From a bacterium (Candidatus Gribaldobacteria) CG_4_10_14_0_8_um_filter_33_9 (GTDB lineage Bacteria; Patescibacteriota; Minisyncoccia; Minisyncoccales; CG1-02-41-26): 6,295 nt of DNA. Each line of letters starts with the position of its first letter. Positions within the stretch are counted from its first letter, which is position 1. Below are positions 1-6,063 of the stretch, one piece after another. The notes below the pieces were generated by a model. The model searched no databases, was not told the DNA's origin, and saw nothing but the letters and a program-made list of their open reading frames with translations. The stretch spans positions 1-6,295 of the forward strand of contig PFMI01000043.1 of the NCBI GenBank assembly GCA_002785165.1. Direction: 5' to 3'. A program made the position numbers and the translations under genes.

Positions 1-927
1 AACAGCCCTGTCCTCGCCTTGGGCGCCAGTGCAGACGACCACAATTTTATCATTTGGATAATCATTAATGCGCTTAACATCAATTAGAGTTTTTTCATTA
101 AATTTTAAGTAGCCAAATTTTTTTGCTATTTCCATATTTACTTTCATTGAATAACCATCAAGTACCACTTTTTTGCCTAATTGCTCGGAAATATCAATAA
201 TCCAGCCGACTCGTTCTATCATTGAAGCAAAGGTGGCAATTATGATGCGGCCCGGAGCGTTTTCTATTATCTGTTTGACATTTTTATAAACTTTTTGCTC
301 TGATATTTGATATCCTTCTTTGGTTGAACCAATTGACTCCATCATTAAAAGCGAAGGGACTTTTTCTGTATTCCATTTGGCCAAATGGGAAAAATCAGTT
401 GGCTTGCCGATAACAGGAGCTAAGTCATAACGCCAGTCTCCGGTGTGAATGACATTGATAAAAGGAGTTTGGATAATCACTCCCAGCGAATCCATAATAC
501 TATGGGTAGCGGTAAAAAAATTGATTTTAAGGTTGCCCAGTTGAAGTTGTTCTTGTTCTGATTTTATTTCATATTCTTTAAAAAATTTAAGAAGACCCGC
601 CTCTTCAAGCCGTTTGCGAACCAAAACCAATGTCAATTTGCATCCATAAACAGTTGGCCAATTAAGTTTTGGCAAAAGATGAGGCAAAGCGCCAATATGG
701 TCTAAATGTCCATGACTCAATAAAACGCCGCGAATGTTTCCTTCTTTTCCCTTAAGATAGTTGGTGTCAGGAATAACATAGTCAATGCCAGGCATATCTT
801 CTTCGGGAAATTGCAGACCCATATCCAAAATCACGATGTCCGAGCCATACTCAAATACCGTCATATTGCGGCCCACTTCTTCTTGCCCGCCGAGCGGAAT
901 AATATGAAAATTAGGTTGTTTAGTCAT
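1..927 (-). CDS. rnj: Ribonuclease J, N-terminal 309 residues (3' end outside window)
   Basis: This is a metallo-beta-lactamase/beta-CASP ribonuclease. The family acts in the cytoplasm in mRNA decay and RNA 5'-end maturation, with both endonuclease and 5'-to-3' exonuclease activity. The protein opens with the family's PLGGQEEVGRNM segment (residues 11-22). It carries the zinc-binding HGHLDH motif at 72-77, a further metal-ligand His in ATHS (His142), and HTGDWRYD with Asp164. MMES (195-198) and CTGAQGE (299-305) belong to the beta-CASP part. The ATG at 927-925 starts the conserved N-terminus directly, and no Shine-Dalgarno site is seen before it. The reading frame is open to base 1, so roughly the last 200-250 residues of a typical RNase J are missing from view. 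A perfect composite inverted repeat ends 12 nt before the start codon and tRNA-Leu lies just beyond it, so co-transcription with the tRNA and cupin genes is plausible. Family assignment is very secure; the RNase J1 versus J2 distinction is not addressed. Confidence 0.95.
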   Translation of the reverse strand, partial: MTKQPNFHIIPLGGQEEVGRNMTVFEYGSDIVILDMGLQFPEEDMPGIDYVIPDTNYLKGKEGNIRGVLLSHGHLDHIGALPHLLPKLNWPTVYGCKLTLVLVRKRLEEAGLLKFFKEYEIKSEQEQLQLGNLKINFFTATHSIMDSLGVIIQTPFINVIHTGDWRYDLAPVIGKPTDFSHLAKWNTEKVPSLLMMESIGSTKEGYQISEQKVYKNVKQIIENAPGRIIIATFASMIERVGWIIDISEQLGKKVVLDGYSMKVNMEIAKKFGYLKFNEKTLIDVKRINDYPNDKIVVVCTGAQGEDRAV

Positions 928-939
928 AATAGTTTGTTC

Positions 940-980
940 TGTTGAAGTCTGTTGAAGTCCGACTTCAACAGACTTCAACA
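940..980. repeat. Composite perfect inverted repeat, two 10-nt units per arm
   Basis: The left arm (940-959) is two exact tandem copies of TGTTGAAGTC. Base 960 is a single C. The right arm (961-980) is two exact copies of the reverse complement, GACTTCAACA. In RNA either strand could fold into a 19-bp stem with a three-base loop, or the inner units alone could form a shorter hairpin. It starts 4 nt past the 3' end of tRNA-Leu and ends 12 nt before the RNase J start codon. On the minus strand it is not followed by a T-run, so it does not look like a standard intrinsic terminator. Its role is unknown: a tRNA 3' boundary, a leader structure for RNase J, or a dispersed genomic repeat are all possible. 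Confidence 0.9.
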
Positions 981-984
981 AATA

Positions 985-1068
985 TGCGGATGAAGAGATT
1001 TGAACTCTCATGGACTTTTGTCCACAGCGTTCTGAACGCTGCGCGTCTGCCAATTCCGCCACATCCGC
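985..1068 (-). tRNA. tRNA-Leu (anticodon CAG)
   Basis: Read on the minus strand, a complete class II tRNA of 84 nt folds as follows. The acceptor stem is GCGGATG paired with CATCCGC, all seven pairs perfect, with discriminator base A at 985. The D arm contains AATTGGCAGA. The anticodon stem CAGCG/CGCTG closes the loop TTCAGAA, giving anticodon CAG (bases 1034-1032) for the leucine codon CUG. A long variable arm TGGAC-AAAA-GTCCA is typical of tRNA-Leu. The T arm is GAGAG-TTCAAAT-CTCTT, with one G-U pair. The CCA end is not encoded: the sequence after the discriminator A reads TAT, so CCA must be added by a nucleotidyltransferase. The 5' end lies 5 nt from the cupin stop codon and a large inverted repeat follows 4 nt after the 3' end. 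Confidence 0.96.
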
Positions 1069-1073
1069 ATTTT

Positions 1074-1409
1074 TTATTTTCCTCTTCCTTTATATTTTTC
1101 AAAAATAGACCAGAAATTTAAATTACTTGCTTTCTGATTAAAAACTCGATGAAGCTCGCCGGCCTTAATAGGCACGATGTCGTTTGCTTTTACTTTGATG
1201 GTTTCTTTGCCTTTCTCCATTGTTCCCTTGCCATCTATAAAAATATAGACTTCATCAACATCATTATGAGAATGACCGATTGTTGATTTATGTGGCTGGA
1301 GTTCGGTTAAGGAAATTTCTATGTCCTCAAGTTCAGACAAGTCATAAACCTTATAAGTTTCATTATCCCGTATAAGTTTAGCCAGTTGTTTATATTTTTT
1401 AATATTCAT
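1074..1409 (-). CDS. Small single-domain cupin (Cupin_2-type), 111 aa
   Basis: This is a small beta-barrel cupin with no predicted substrate. Counting from the ATG at 1409-1407, motif 1 reads HSHNDVDEVYIFIDG, with His46, His48 and Glu53 in the H-x-H-x4-E-x6-G spacing. Motif 2 reads PIKAGELHRVFN, with His87 as the fourth metal ligand and the H-x3-N ending. All four usual metal ligands are therefore present. A GTG at 1439 would add ten hydrophobic residues, but that codon overlaps a good extended -10 element, so the internal ATG is preferred; neither start has a Shine-Dalgarno site. The gene sits 45 nt after the peptide-binding protein and ends 5 nt before tRNA-Leu. Lone cupins of this size include sugar isomerases, dioxygenases and sensors. 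Nothing here decides between them, so the name should stay at fold level. Confidence 0.85.
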   Translation of the reverse strand: MNIKKYKQLAKLIRDNETYKVYDLSELEDIEISLTELQPHKSTIGHSHNDVDEVYIFIDGKGTMEKGKETIKVKANDIVPIKAGELHRVFNQKASNLNFWSIFEKYKGRGK

Positions 1410-1429
1410 GAGAGTTATGAGAGAACAAA

Positions 1430-1438
1430 ATAATATCA
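1430..1438 (-). promoter_or_regulatory. Candidate extended -10 promoter for the cupin gene
   Basis: On the minus strand the sequence TGATATTAT fits the extended -10 pattern TG-n-TATAAT, with TATTAT matching five of six consensus bases. No convincing -35 box is seen, which is usual for extended -10 promoters. Transcription would begin near 1423, about 14 nt before the ATG at 1409, and it could continue through tRNA-Leu and RNase J. In such an AT-rich genome a match like this can arise by chance. Confidence 0.35.
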
Positions 1439-1454
1439 CAGTTGTTTAAAATTT

Positions 1455-3467
1455 TTACTTCCATTCTCTTTTTGTCTTTATATATATATCCTTAATTTTG
1501 CTAAATCTATTTGATGGCTGAGAAATTTCTGTTATTTCATATCCTTTTACTTTTGGAGAAACAAAATAGAAATAATAACTGCGAACCAAAAAAACAGTGG
1601 GCGAATCTTCTAAAAAAACTTCCTGAAAAAGTTCTAAATTTTTTTTTCTTTCTTTTTCGTCAACACTCTCCCTGGCTTTTATTAAGAGTTCATCGGCTTC
1701 TTTTGATTGATAGTTGGTAATATTTAGTCCGGGGTATTCTTTTTGAGAAGAATGCCAGTAAGGGAATAAATCTGGTATTTGACCCAACGCTTCGCCAAAA
1801 AGCAATATTTCAAAATCCCTTTTCGCCAAAACATTAGTTTCCAATTCTGAAAGAGAGATTTTTTTAATCTCAATTTCAATTCCAACGCTTTCTAATTGTT
1901 TTTTTAAAATTTCCGCAATTTCTGTTAATGGCGATTTGTTGGAAGTAGTCAAGGTGAATTTCAAAGGAATAATTTTTTCTGGTTCTTCTTGACAGATTTG
2001 ATTAAGTTTTTTTCTAGTTAATAATTTTACATTACCCGTTCCTTTTTTTGTGCCAGTAGGCACAAGAATTTCTTCTGCGTATTTTTCTTGAAATCGTATT
2101 ACTGCTTGTCTTGTGTCGTTTCCGAACTCACCGGTAATTTTTCCTTCAGGATAAACTTCTTTATCTTTGCTAAGGCATTTTTGGAGCTCTTTTACTTCTT
2201 CTCCTTTGCTTCCATATTTAAGGTTGTTTTTAAATAAAAAAGTCGCGTTTTTTTCCAGTATTTTTATTCTTTTGCCGCTTTGATTTTCCCGAAATCCTTG
2301 TTCACTTAAAATTTCTTTTGCTTTATTTGGATTAAATTCGTAAATTTGGCTTGGTTCAGAAAAATTAAAGTAATCGGATAAAATTGGGGAATTAACAACC
2401 TGTCCTTCATTAAGAAAAACTTTTTCTAAAATTTCTTTTTTATCAATAGCGTAGTTAATGGCCTTTTTTATTTCTTTGCCTTTCGCAAATTTTGTGTCTT
2501 GGAGATTGAAAAAAAGAGCGAAATATCTTGGTAGAGATAAGCGATACAAATCAAACCCTTGTTTTCCTGTGTCTTTTAAATATCTTGCATCGGAAATAGA
2601 AAACCCGTCAATTTTTTTGGCTTTTGCTCCTGTTAATAATTCTTCTATATTTTTATAAAAATAAAAAGAAATTTTTTCTAAAAAAGGTTTTTTCCCGTAA
2701 AAATTTTCGTTTCTTTGCATGATTATTTTATTAGTAGAGCCGGACTTGTCTTTTTTTATTTCTTTTATTTTAAAAGGGCCCGAGCCGATTAAATATTCTT
2801 GATTAGCTAATGTCCATGGGAAATTTTCCGGGGGAATATCCTGAAAAATATGTTTAGGCAAAATTTTTAAATGAACTACGGTTTCCAAAAAAGAAGAATA
2901 ATTTTTTTGAAGATGAAAAATAACTTTATCATTGCCTTGTTTTTCAGTTGTTATACCTGACCATTCTATTCTTTGAGGGCTTTTATATTGAGCTGTTTGG
3001 ATAAGCTTGATGGTAAAAATTATATCTTCCGTTGTCAAAGGTTTCCCATCGTGAAAAAAAATTTTTTCTTTTAAAAGAAATTCATAGTCTTTACCTTGGT
3101 TTTTAATTTGAAAATCTTTGGCAAGGTCGTTTATTATTGTACCTTTTTCGTCAAATTTTACAAGAGAAGAATACAAAATTTCAACTAAATCCCTGTCTGC
3201 GTCATTATCGGAAAGATATAGGGGATTAATAAATCTCGGCTGGCCAATCAGTCCTTCTTTATATTCTCCCCCGGATTTGGCTATAACAATTGTATTTTTA
3301 AAATAATAATTAAGATTTAAAAAAGCGGCAGAAAGTATAAATAAACAAAAAAATAAAGAAAATATTTTTTTTTCCTTTTTGGAAAAAATATTAAAAAACT
3401 CTTTCCATTGAGATATTTCTGGAAGTTTATAAAAAAAACAATTTTTAATTTTAGAGATTACTTTCAC
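1455..3467 (-). CDS. Membrane-anchored ABC-type oligopeptide-binding protein (SBP_bac_5) with inserted peptidoglycan-binding domain, 670 aa
   Basis: This is an extracytoplasmic solute-binding protein of the DppA/OppA family, which captures peptides for an ABC importer. Residues about 33-56 form one hydrophobic segment after a basic cytoplasmic tail. There is no lipobox, so the protein is probably anchored by this helix. The binding fold begins near 66 and shows family landmarks: FFHDGKPLTTEDIIFTIKLI (137-156), GSGPFKI (228-234), an AINYAIDKKEIL segment (336-347) and PNKAKEILSEQGF (380-392). Residues about 408-492 are a foreign peptidoglycan-binding domain, after which the SBP fold resumes at PLKFTLTTSN (501-510) and continues to the C-terminus. 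The insert and the N-terminal extension explain a length above the usual 500-560 residues. The start is a GTG, 9 nt after the secG stop, and the next internal Met is residue 250. No permease or ATPase gene is in view, so transport is inferred from family only. A non-transport role at the envelope is possible. Confidence 0.92.
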   Translation of the reverse strand: MKVISKIKNCFFYKLPEISQWKEFFNIFSKKEKKIFSLFFCLFILSAAFLNLNYYFKNTIVIAKSGGEYKEGLIGQPRFINPLYLSDNDADRDLVEILYSSLVKFDEKGTIINDLAKDFQIKNQGKDYEFLLKEKIFFHDGKPLTTEDIIFTIKLIQTAQYKSPQRIEWSGITTEKQGNDKVIFHLQKNYSSFLETVVHLKILPKHIFQDIPPENFPWTLANQEYLIGSGPFKIKEIKKDKSGSTNKIIMQRNENFYGKKPFLEKISFYFYKNIEELLTGAKAKKIDGFSISDARYLKDTGKQGFDLYRLSLPRYFALFFNLQDTKFAKGKEIKKAINYAIDKKEILEKVFLNEGQVVNSPILSDYFNFSEPSQIYEFNPNKAKEILSEQGFRENQSGKRIKILEKNATFLFKNNLKYGSKGEEVKELQKCLSKDKEVYPEGKITGEFGNDTRQAVIRFQEKYAEEILVPTGTKKGTGNVKLLTRKKLNQICQEEPEKIIPLKFTLTTSNKSPLTEIAEILKKQLESVGIEIEIKKISLSELETNVLAKRDFEILLFGEALGQIPDLFPYWHSSQKEYPGLNITNYQSKEADELLIKARESVDEKERKKNLELFQEVFLEDSPTVFLVRSYYFYFVSPKVKGYEITEISQPSNRFSKIKDIYIKTKREWK
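1992..2246 (-). other. Peptidoglycan-binding (PG_binding_1-like) domain inserted in the solute-binding protein
   Basis: Residues about 408-492 of the 670-aa protein match the CPR-style peptidoglycan-binding module. It shows NLKYGSKGEEVKELQKCL (415-432), then YPEGKITGEFGNDTRQAVIRF (439-459) and KKGTGNVKLLTRKKLN (474-489). The L-x2-G-x2-G-x2-V-x2-LQ pattern, the TG-x-FG-x2-T-x2-AV-x2-FQ pattern and the closing LTRKKLN are diagnostic. This fold usually sits at the N- or C-terminus of wall hydrolases or other wall proteins. Here both halves of the solute-binding fold flank it without a frame break, so it is an in-frame domain insertion. The exact borders are estimated by eye. Confidence 0.85.
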
Positions 3468-3476
3468 TGTTTCAAT

Positions 3477-3695
3477 TTATTTTATTAATAAATTTAGCAA
3501 AGAAACGCCAATAAATAGAATGGACAAAATAATGGTAATCACAAAAACTATTTTTTCTATACCTCGTTTTTTAAAATAAAAACTTTCTCCCTGACCAAAA
3601 ACAGCGCCCAAGGCGGTTCCTCTTTGCTGAAGCAAGATAAAAACAATCAATAAACAAGAAATAATGATTTGTAAAATTAAAAGAATTTGTCGCAT
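3477..3695 (-). CDS. secG: Preprotein translocase subunit SecG, 72 aa
   Basis: SecG is the small accessory subunit of the SecYEG protein-export channel in the inner membrane. The protein has the expected two-helix hairpin: a hydrophobic segment at about 3-22, a loop with LLQQRGTALGAVFGQGESF (21-39), and a second hydrophobic segment at about 48-70. The LLQ-x-(R/K)G-x2-LG-x2-FG-x-G loop is the family signature, and 72 residues is a normal length. The ATG at 3695-3693 lies 7 nt after the stop of the upstream membrane-protein gene, and the solute-binding protein begins 9 nt after its own stop, which suggests one transcript. The loop is more polar and the helices more Ile/Phe-rich than in E. coli, as expected at this base composition. 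Confidence 0.9.
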   Translation of the reverse strand: MRQILLILQIIISCLLIVFILLQQRGTALGAVFGQGESFYFKKRGIEKIVFVITIILSILFIGVSLLNLLIK

Positions 3696-3702
3696 TGTTT
3701 TT

Positions 3703-4068
3703 TTAAGATAATTTTTCTATTTTTGAGGCAAAAAAATTAAGAAGACAAATTAGAATTCCTGTCCAAAAAAGAGGATATAATCCCATTATGATTAATTTTG
3801 GGAAAAGAATATCTATAAACCAAATCATTAATATATTTATAATAAATCCAAAAAGCCCAAAAGTCAAGATTTTTGCGGGAGCGGTAATTAAATTTATTAT
3901 AGGTTTAATAAAATAATTCACCAATCCCAGGACAACCCCGGCAAAAAATAAAACCTTAAGGGAATTATGAAAATCGCCTTTTATTGAAACACCGGGCACA
4001 AATAAAATCGCTAAATAAAAAGTTAAAATTCCTATTCCTATGTGAAGCAATAAAATTTTTATTTTCAT
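3703..4068 (-). CDS. Phage-holin-IV superfamily (Phage_holin_4_2-type) membrane protein, 121 aa
   Basis: This is a small integral membrane protein with four hydrophobic segments at about residues 5-24, 36-54, 66-88 and 97-115. The central stretch GLVNYFIKPIINLITAPAKI (48-67), followed by LTFGLFGFIINILM (68-81), is the signature of the mycobacterial-type four-helix holin superfamily (Pfam Phage_holin_4_2). Despite the name, such genes are widespread on bacterial chromosomes. A lytic role is not established for them, and nothing phage-like is nearby. It is the first gene of a tight run with secG and the solute-binding protein, preceded by a candidate promoter that would give an almost leaderless transcript. 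The true function is unknown; a role at the envelope is a guess from context. Confidence 0.85.
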   Translation of the reverse strand: MKIKILLLHIGIGILTFYLAILFVPGVSIKGDFHNSLKVLFFAGVVLGLVNYFIKPIINLITAPAKILTFGLFGFIINILMIWFIDILFPKLIIMGLYPLFWTGILICLLNFFASKIEKLS

Positions 4069-4075
4069 GATATTA

Positions 4076-4103
4076 AGAATATCAATTTTTCGTTCAAAGT
4101 CAA
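4076..4103 (-). promoter_or_regulatory. Candidate promoter for the holin-like/secG/peptide-binding operon
   Basis: On the minus strand TTGACT (4103-4098, five of six consensus -35 bases) is followed after 16 nt by TATTCT (4081-4076, four of six -10 bases). The predicted start of transcription falls at about 4069, next to the ATG at 4068, so the mRNA would be leaderless or nearly so. This fits the lack of a Shine-Dalgarno site. A short palindrome, GATATT-AAG-AATATC (4069-4083), overlaps the -10 and may be chance in AT-rich DNA. Confidence 0.4.
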
Positions 4104-4129
4104 ATTTTTGCGCTTAAAATTATTAGAAG

Positions 4130-4158
4130 AATGTTTGGAGGCCCGACCTCCAAACATT
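4130..4158. repeat. Perfect 12-bp inverted repeat (hairpin) in the divergent promoter region
   Basis: AATGTTTGGAGG (4130-4141) and its exact reverse complement CCTCCAAACATT (4147-4158) flank the five-base loop CCCGA. It lies between two divergent genes, upstream of both, so it is not a gene-end terminator. Its edge touches the candidate -35 region of tig. It resembles the 940-980 repeat in having a TGTT-purine left arm and a central CCGA, so it may belong to the same family of dispersed palindromes. It could also be an operator. Confidence 0.85.
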
Positions 4159-4184
4159 GCTGTTATACTAAAATAGGTTATAAT
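4157..4184 (+). promoter_or_regulatory. Candidate promoter(s) for tig-clpP
   Basis: Two overlapping -10 candidates precede tig. TGTTATACT (4161-4169) is an extended -10 with TATACT, giving a start near 4176 and a leader of about 22 nt. TATAAT (4179-4184) is a perfect -10, with TTGCTG (4157-4162) as a weak -35 at 16-nt spacing; it would start near 4191 and leave about 7 nt of leader. Neither leader contains a Shine-Dalgarno sequence. The sequence alone does not show which one is used. Confidence 0.45.
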
Positions 4185-4197
4185 AAAAAAATTATCT

Positions 4198-5442
4198 ATG
4201 GAGGTGTTGTTAAAAAACACAAGCGAATCGGAAATAGAAATTTTATTTGAACTTTCTTGGGAGGAGTTTTTGCCTTATTGCGAAAAGGCGTGTTTAAAAA
4301 TAAGCAACGATTTAAAAGTTCCCGGATTCAGGCAAGGCAAAATTCCCATGGAAATAGTAATAAGAGAGGTCGGAGACGAGAAAGTTTTTTTAAATGCGGC
4401 GGAATTGGCTATTAATAAAGAATATGAGAAATTTGTTTCAGAAAAAAAATTAGAAAAGGAAATAGAAGTTATGGGTTTGCCCAAAATAGAAATTTTAAAA
4501 TTAGCGTCTAAAAATCCTTTTTCTTTTAAAATCAAAACCGCTATTTTCCCAAAATTTGATTTGCCGGATTATAAAAAAATTGCTTTACAATTTCCAAAAA
4601 AAGAAATTTCAGCAACTCCCGAAGAAATTGAAGAAGCGCTGGCTCGGATTAAAAAATCAAGAACTGAATTTGAAGAGCTTGAAACACCAATCAAAGAAGG
4701 CGATTTTCTTGAAATTGAATATAACTCTCCTCAAATTAAAGAGGATACTTGTTTTAAAGACGGTTTCTTTTTGGGCCAAGGAGGTTTTATCGCGGGATTT
4801 GAAGAAAACCTTATAGGGATGAAAAAAAATGAAGAAAAAGAATTTAATTTGCAGGATAAGGGAAAGCAAATATTTTTTAAAGTTAAAGTCCATAAAATTC
4901 AGAAAGCGAATATCCCTGAATTAAACGATGATTTTGCCAAGGAATTCGGTTGTGTAAACCTTGTTGCATTTAAACAAGTTATTGAGCGGGAAATAAAAAA
5001 AGAAAAAGAAAAATTTGAAATACAAAAAATACAGACAGAGATTTTGAAAAAAATTATTGAGCAGACAAAAATACATATTTCAGAACTTTTACTTGAGGCG
5101 AAAAAAGAGCAAATGATGAGAGAGTTAAAACAAAGAGTGGAAAACAATTTAAAAATTTCTTTTGAAAAGTATCTTGAAGAGATAAAAAAAAGCAAAGATG
5201 ATTTAAAAAAAACATTGATAAATGAAGCAAAAAAAAGAATTCAAACATTTTTGATTTTGAAAAAAATCGGAGAGCAAGAAAGTATCACGGTTGAGCGGGC
5301 GGAGATTGAGCCGTTGGTTAATGAATTTTTGAAAAATTTTTTAACAGATGAGAAAAAGAAAAATATTGACATTGACGCGCTGAGGGAATATTATAGAAAC
5401 ATAATTTACACGGAAAAAGTTTTGCAAAAGATTTTAGATTAA
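4198..5442 (+). CDS. tig: Trigger factor, ribosome-associated chaperone / FKBP-type prolyl isomerase, 414 aa
   Basis: Trigger factor binds near the ribosome exit tunnel and shields nascent chains. The N-terminal ribosome-binding domain is clear, with the signature [10 protein letters not shown] at 41-50. The FKBP-like PPIase domain spans about 165-235 and includes [19 protein letters not shown] (190-208). The helical C-terminal chaperone domain starts at [13 protein letters not shown] (239-251) and runs to the end, rich in Lys and Glu. The total length is close to E. coli's 432. The PPIase domain is about 12 residues shorter than in E. coli, with the loss falling in the loop between FNLQD and KGKQIFF; that loop carries an active-site Tyr in the E. 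coli protein, so isomerase activity may be weak. The ATG at 4198 gives the expected N-terminus. A GGAGGTG stretch lies just inside the gene (4200-4206), too close to the next start-like codon to act as a normal site. clpP follows after 4 nt. Confidence 0.96.
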   Translation: MEVLLKNTSESEIEILFELSWEEFLPYCEKACLKISNDLKVPGFRQGKIPMEIVIREVGDEKVFLNAAELAINKEYEKFVSEKKLEKEIEVMGLPKIEILKLASKNPFSFKIKTAIFPKFDLPDYKKIALQFPKKEISATPEEIEEALARIKKSRTEFEELETPIKEGDFLEIEYNSPQIKEDTCFKDGFFLGQGGFIAGFEENLIGMKKNEEKEFNLQDKGKQIFFKVKVHKIQKANIPELNDDFAKEFGCVNLVAFKQVIEREIKKEKEKFEIQKIQTEILKKIIEQTKIHISELLLEAKKEQMMRELKQRVENNLKISFEKYLEEIKKSKDDLKKTLINEAKKRIQTFLILKKIGEQESITVERAEIEPLVNEFLKNFLTDEKKKNIDIDALREYYRNIIYTEKVLQKILD

Positions 5443-5446
5443 TAAT

Positions 5447-6034
5447 ATGCGCATAGTCCCCACAATAATTGAAAAAACGCAAAGAGGAGAAAGAGCTTCT
5501 GATATTTTTTCCCGGCTTTTGGAAGAAAGAGTGATTTTTTTGACCGGTCTTATTGATGATGGTTTGGCAAATTTGGTTGTTGCGGAAATTTTATTTTTAG
5601 CGGGCCGCGATTCTACTCGCGATATTAAAATTTATATTAATTCCCCCGGGGGAGTGGTTACCGCTGGTATGGCTATCTATGACACAATGCAGCACGTGGA
5701 TTGCGATATTTCAACTATTTGCGTGGGCGTTGCCGCTTCTATGGGCGCGACTTTGTTGGCGGCCGGGACTCGCGGGAAAAGGTTTGCTTTGCCTAATTCA
5801 GAAATTCTTTTGCACCAGGTGATAATTGGCGGAATTTCTGGTCAAGCGACTGAAGTGGAGATTGAAGCGAGACAAATGTTAAAAATAAGAGAAAAACTTA
5901 ATCAAATTTTAATGAAGCATACTGGCCAGCCGTTAAAAAAAGTGGAAGAAGATACTGACCGGAATTTTTATTTATCCGCGGAACAAGCGAAAGAATATGG
6001 CATAATAGACGAGGTGGTTAAGAAGAAGAAGTAA
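5447..6034 (+). CDS. clpP: ATP-dependent Clp protease proteolytic subunit ClpP, 195 aa
   Basis: ClpP is the barrel-shaped serine peptidase that degrades proteins fed to it by AAA+ unfoldases such as ClpX or ClpC. The family hallmarks are present: the N-terminal IPT-like segment [20 protein letters not shown] (4-23), INSPGG (64-69), GVAASMGA with nucleophile Ser98, and LLHQ with His123. The third triad position is odd. The usual DTDRD motif here reads DTDRN (169-173), so the residue aligned with Asp172 of S. aureus ClpP is Asn173 (codon AAT, 5963-5965). The remaining [17 protein letters not shown] tail is normal. One extra residue lies in the handle loop after His123 ([10 protein letters not shown]). 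The length is typical and no propeptide is evident. It follows tig by 4 nt and is surely co-transcribed. No clpX follows directly. Confidence 0.97.
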   Translation: MRIVPTIIEKTQRGERASDIFSRLLEERVIFLTGLIDDGLANLVVAEILFLAGRDSTRDIKIYINSPGGVVTAGMAIYDTMQHVDCDISTICVGVAASMGATLLAAGTRGKRFALPNSEILLHQVIIGGISGQATEVEIEARQMLKIREKLNQILMKHTGQPLKKVEEDTDRNFYLSAEQAKEYGIIDEVVKKKK

Positions 6035-6063
6035 AAAAATTTTTAATTGCAATATTTTAAATT

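Noticed and set aside
940..980. Intrinsic terminator for tRNA-Leu or a CRISPR fragment
   Set aside because: No T-run follows on the minus strand and the next codon start is 12 nt away. Repeats are back-to-back and inverted with no spacers, so it is not a CRISPR array.
1069..1120. Dedicated promoter for tRNA-Leu inside the cupin 3' end
   Set aside because: TATAAA is present on the minus strand but no -35 box at fitting spacing or extended -10 TG was found, so it is not better than chance in this AT-rich DNA.
1410..1439. Upstream GTG start for the cupin, adding ten residues
   Set aside because: The GTG overlaps the best extended -10 element, and the extra residues are not part of the cupin fold; the ATG at 1409 is more likely.
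1511..1720. Open frame on the plus strand within the peptide-binding gene
   Set aside because: It is antisense to a convincing SBP_bac_5 coding region, has low-complexity Leu/Phe-rich content and no recognisable domain.
3703..4068. Prophage lysis gene
   Set aside because: The holin-IV superfamily is common on bacterial chromosomes, and no endolysin, integrase or phage structural gene is nearby; secG is its direct neighbour.
4275..5248. Several open frames opposite or out of frame with trigger factor
   Set aside because: They overlap a clear full-length trigger factor and their Phe/Ser/Lys-rich translations follow from the A-rich coding strand.
6035..6063. Terminator after clpP
   Set aside because: The gap is A/T-rich but holds no stem; AAAAATTTTT alone is not a usable hairpin.
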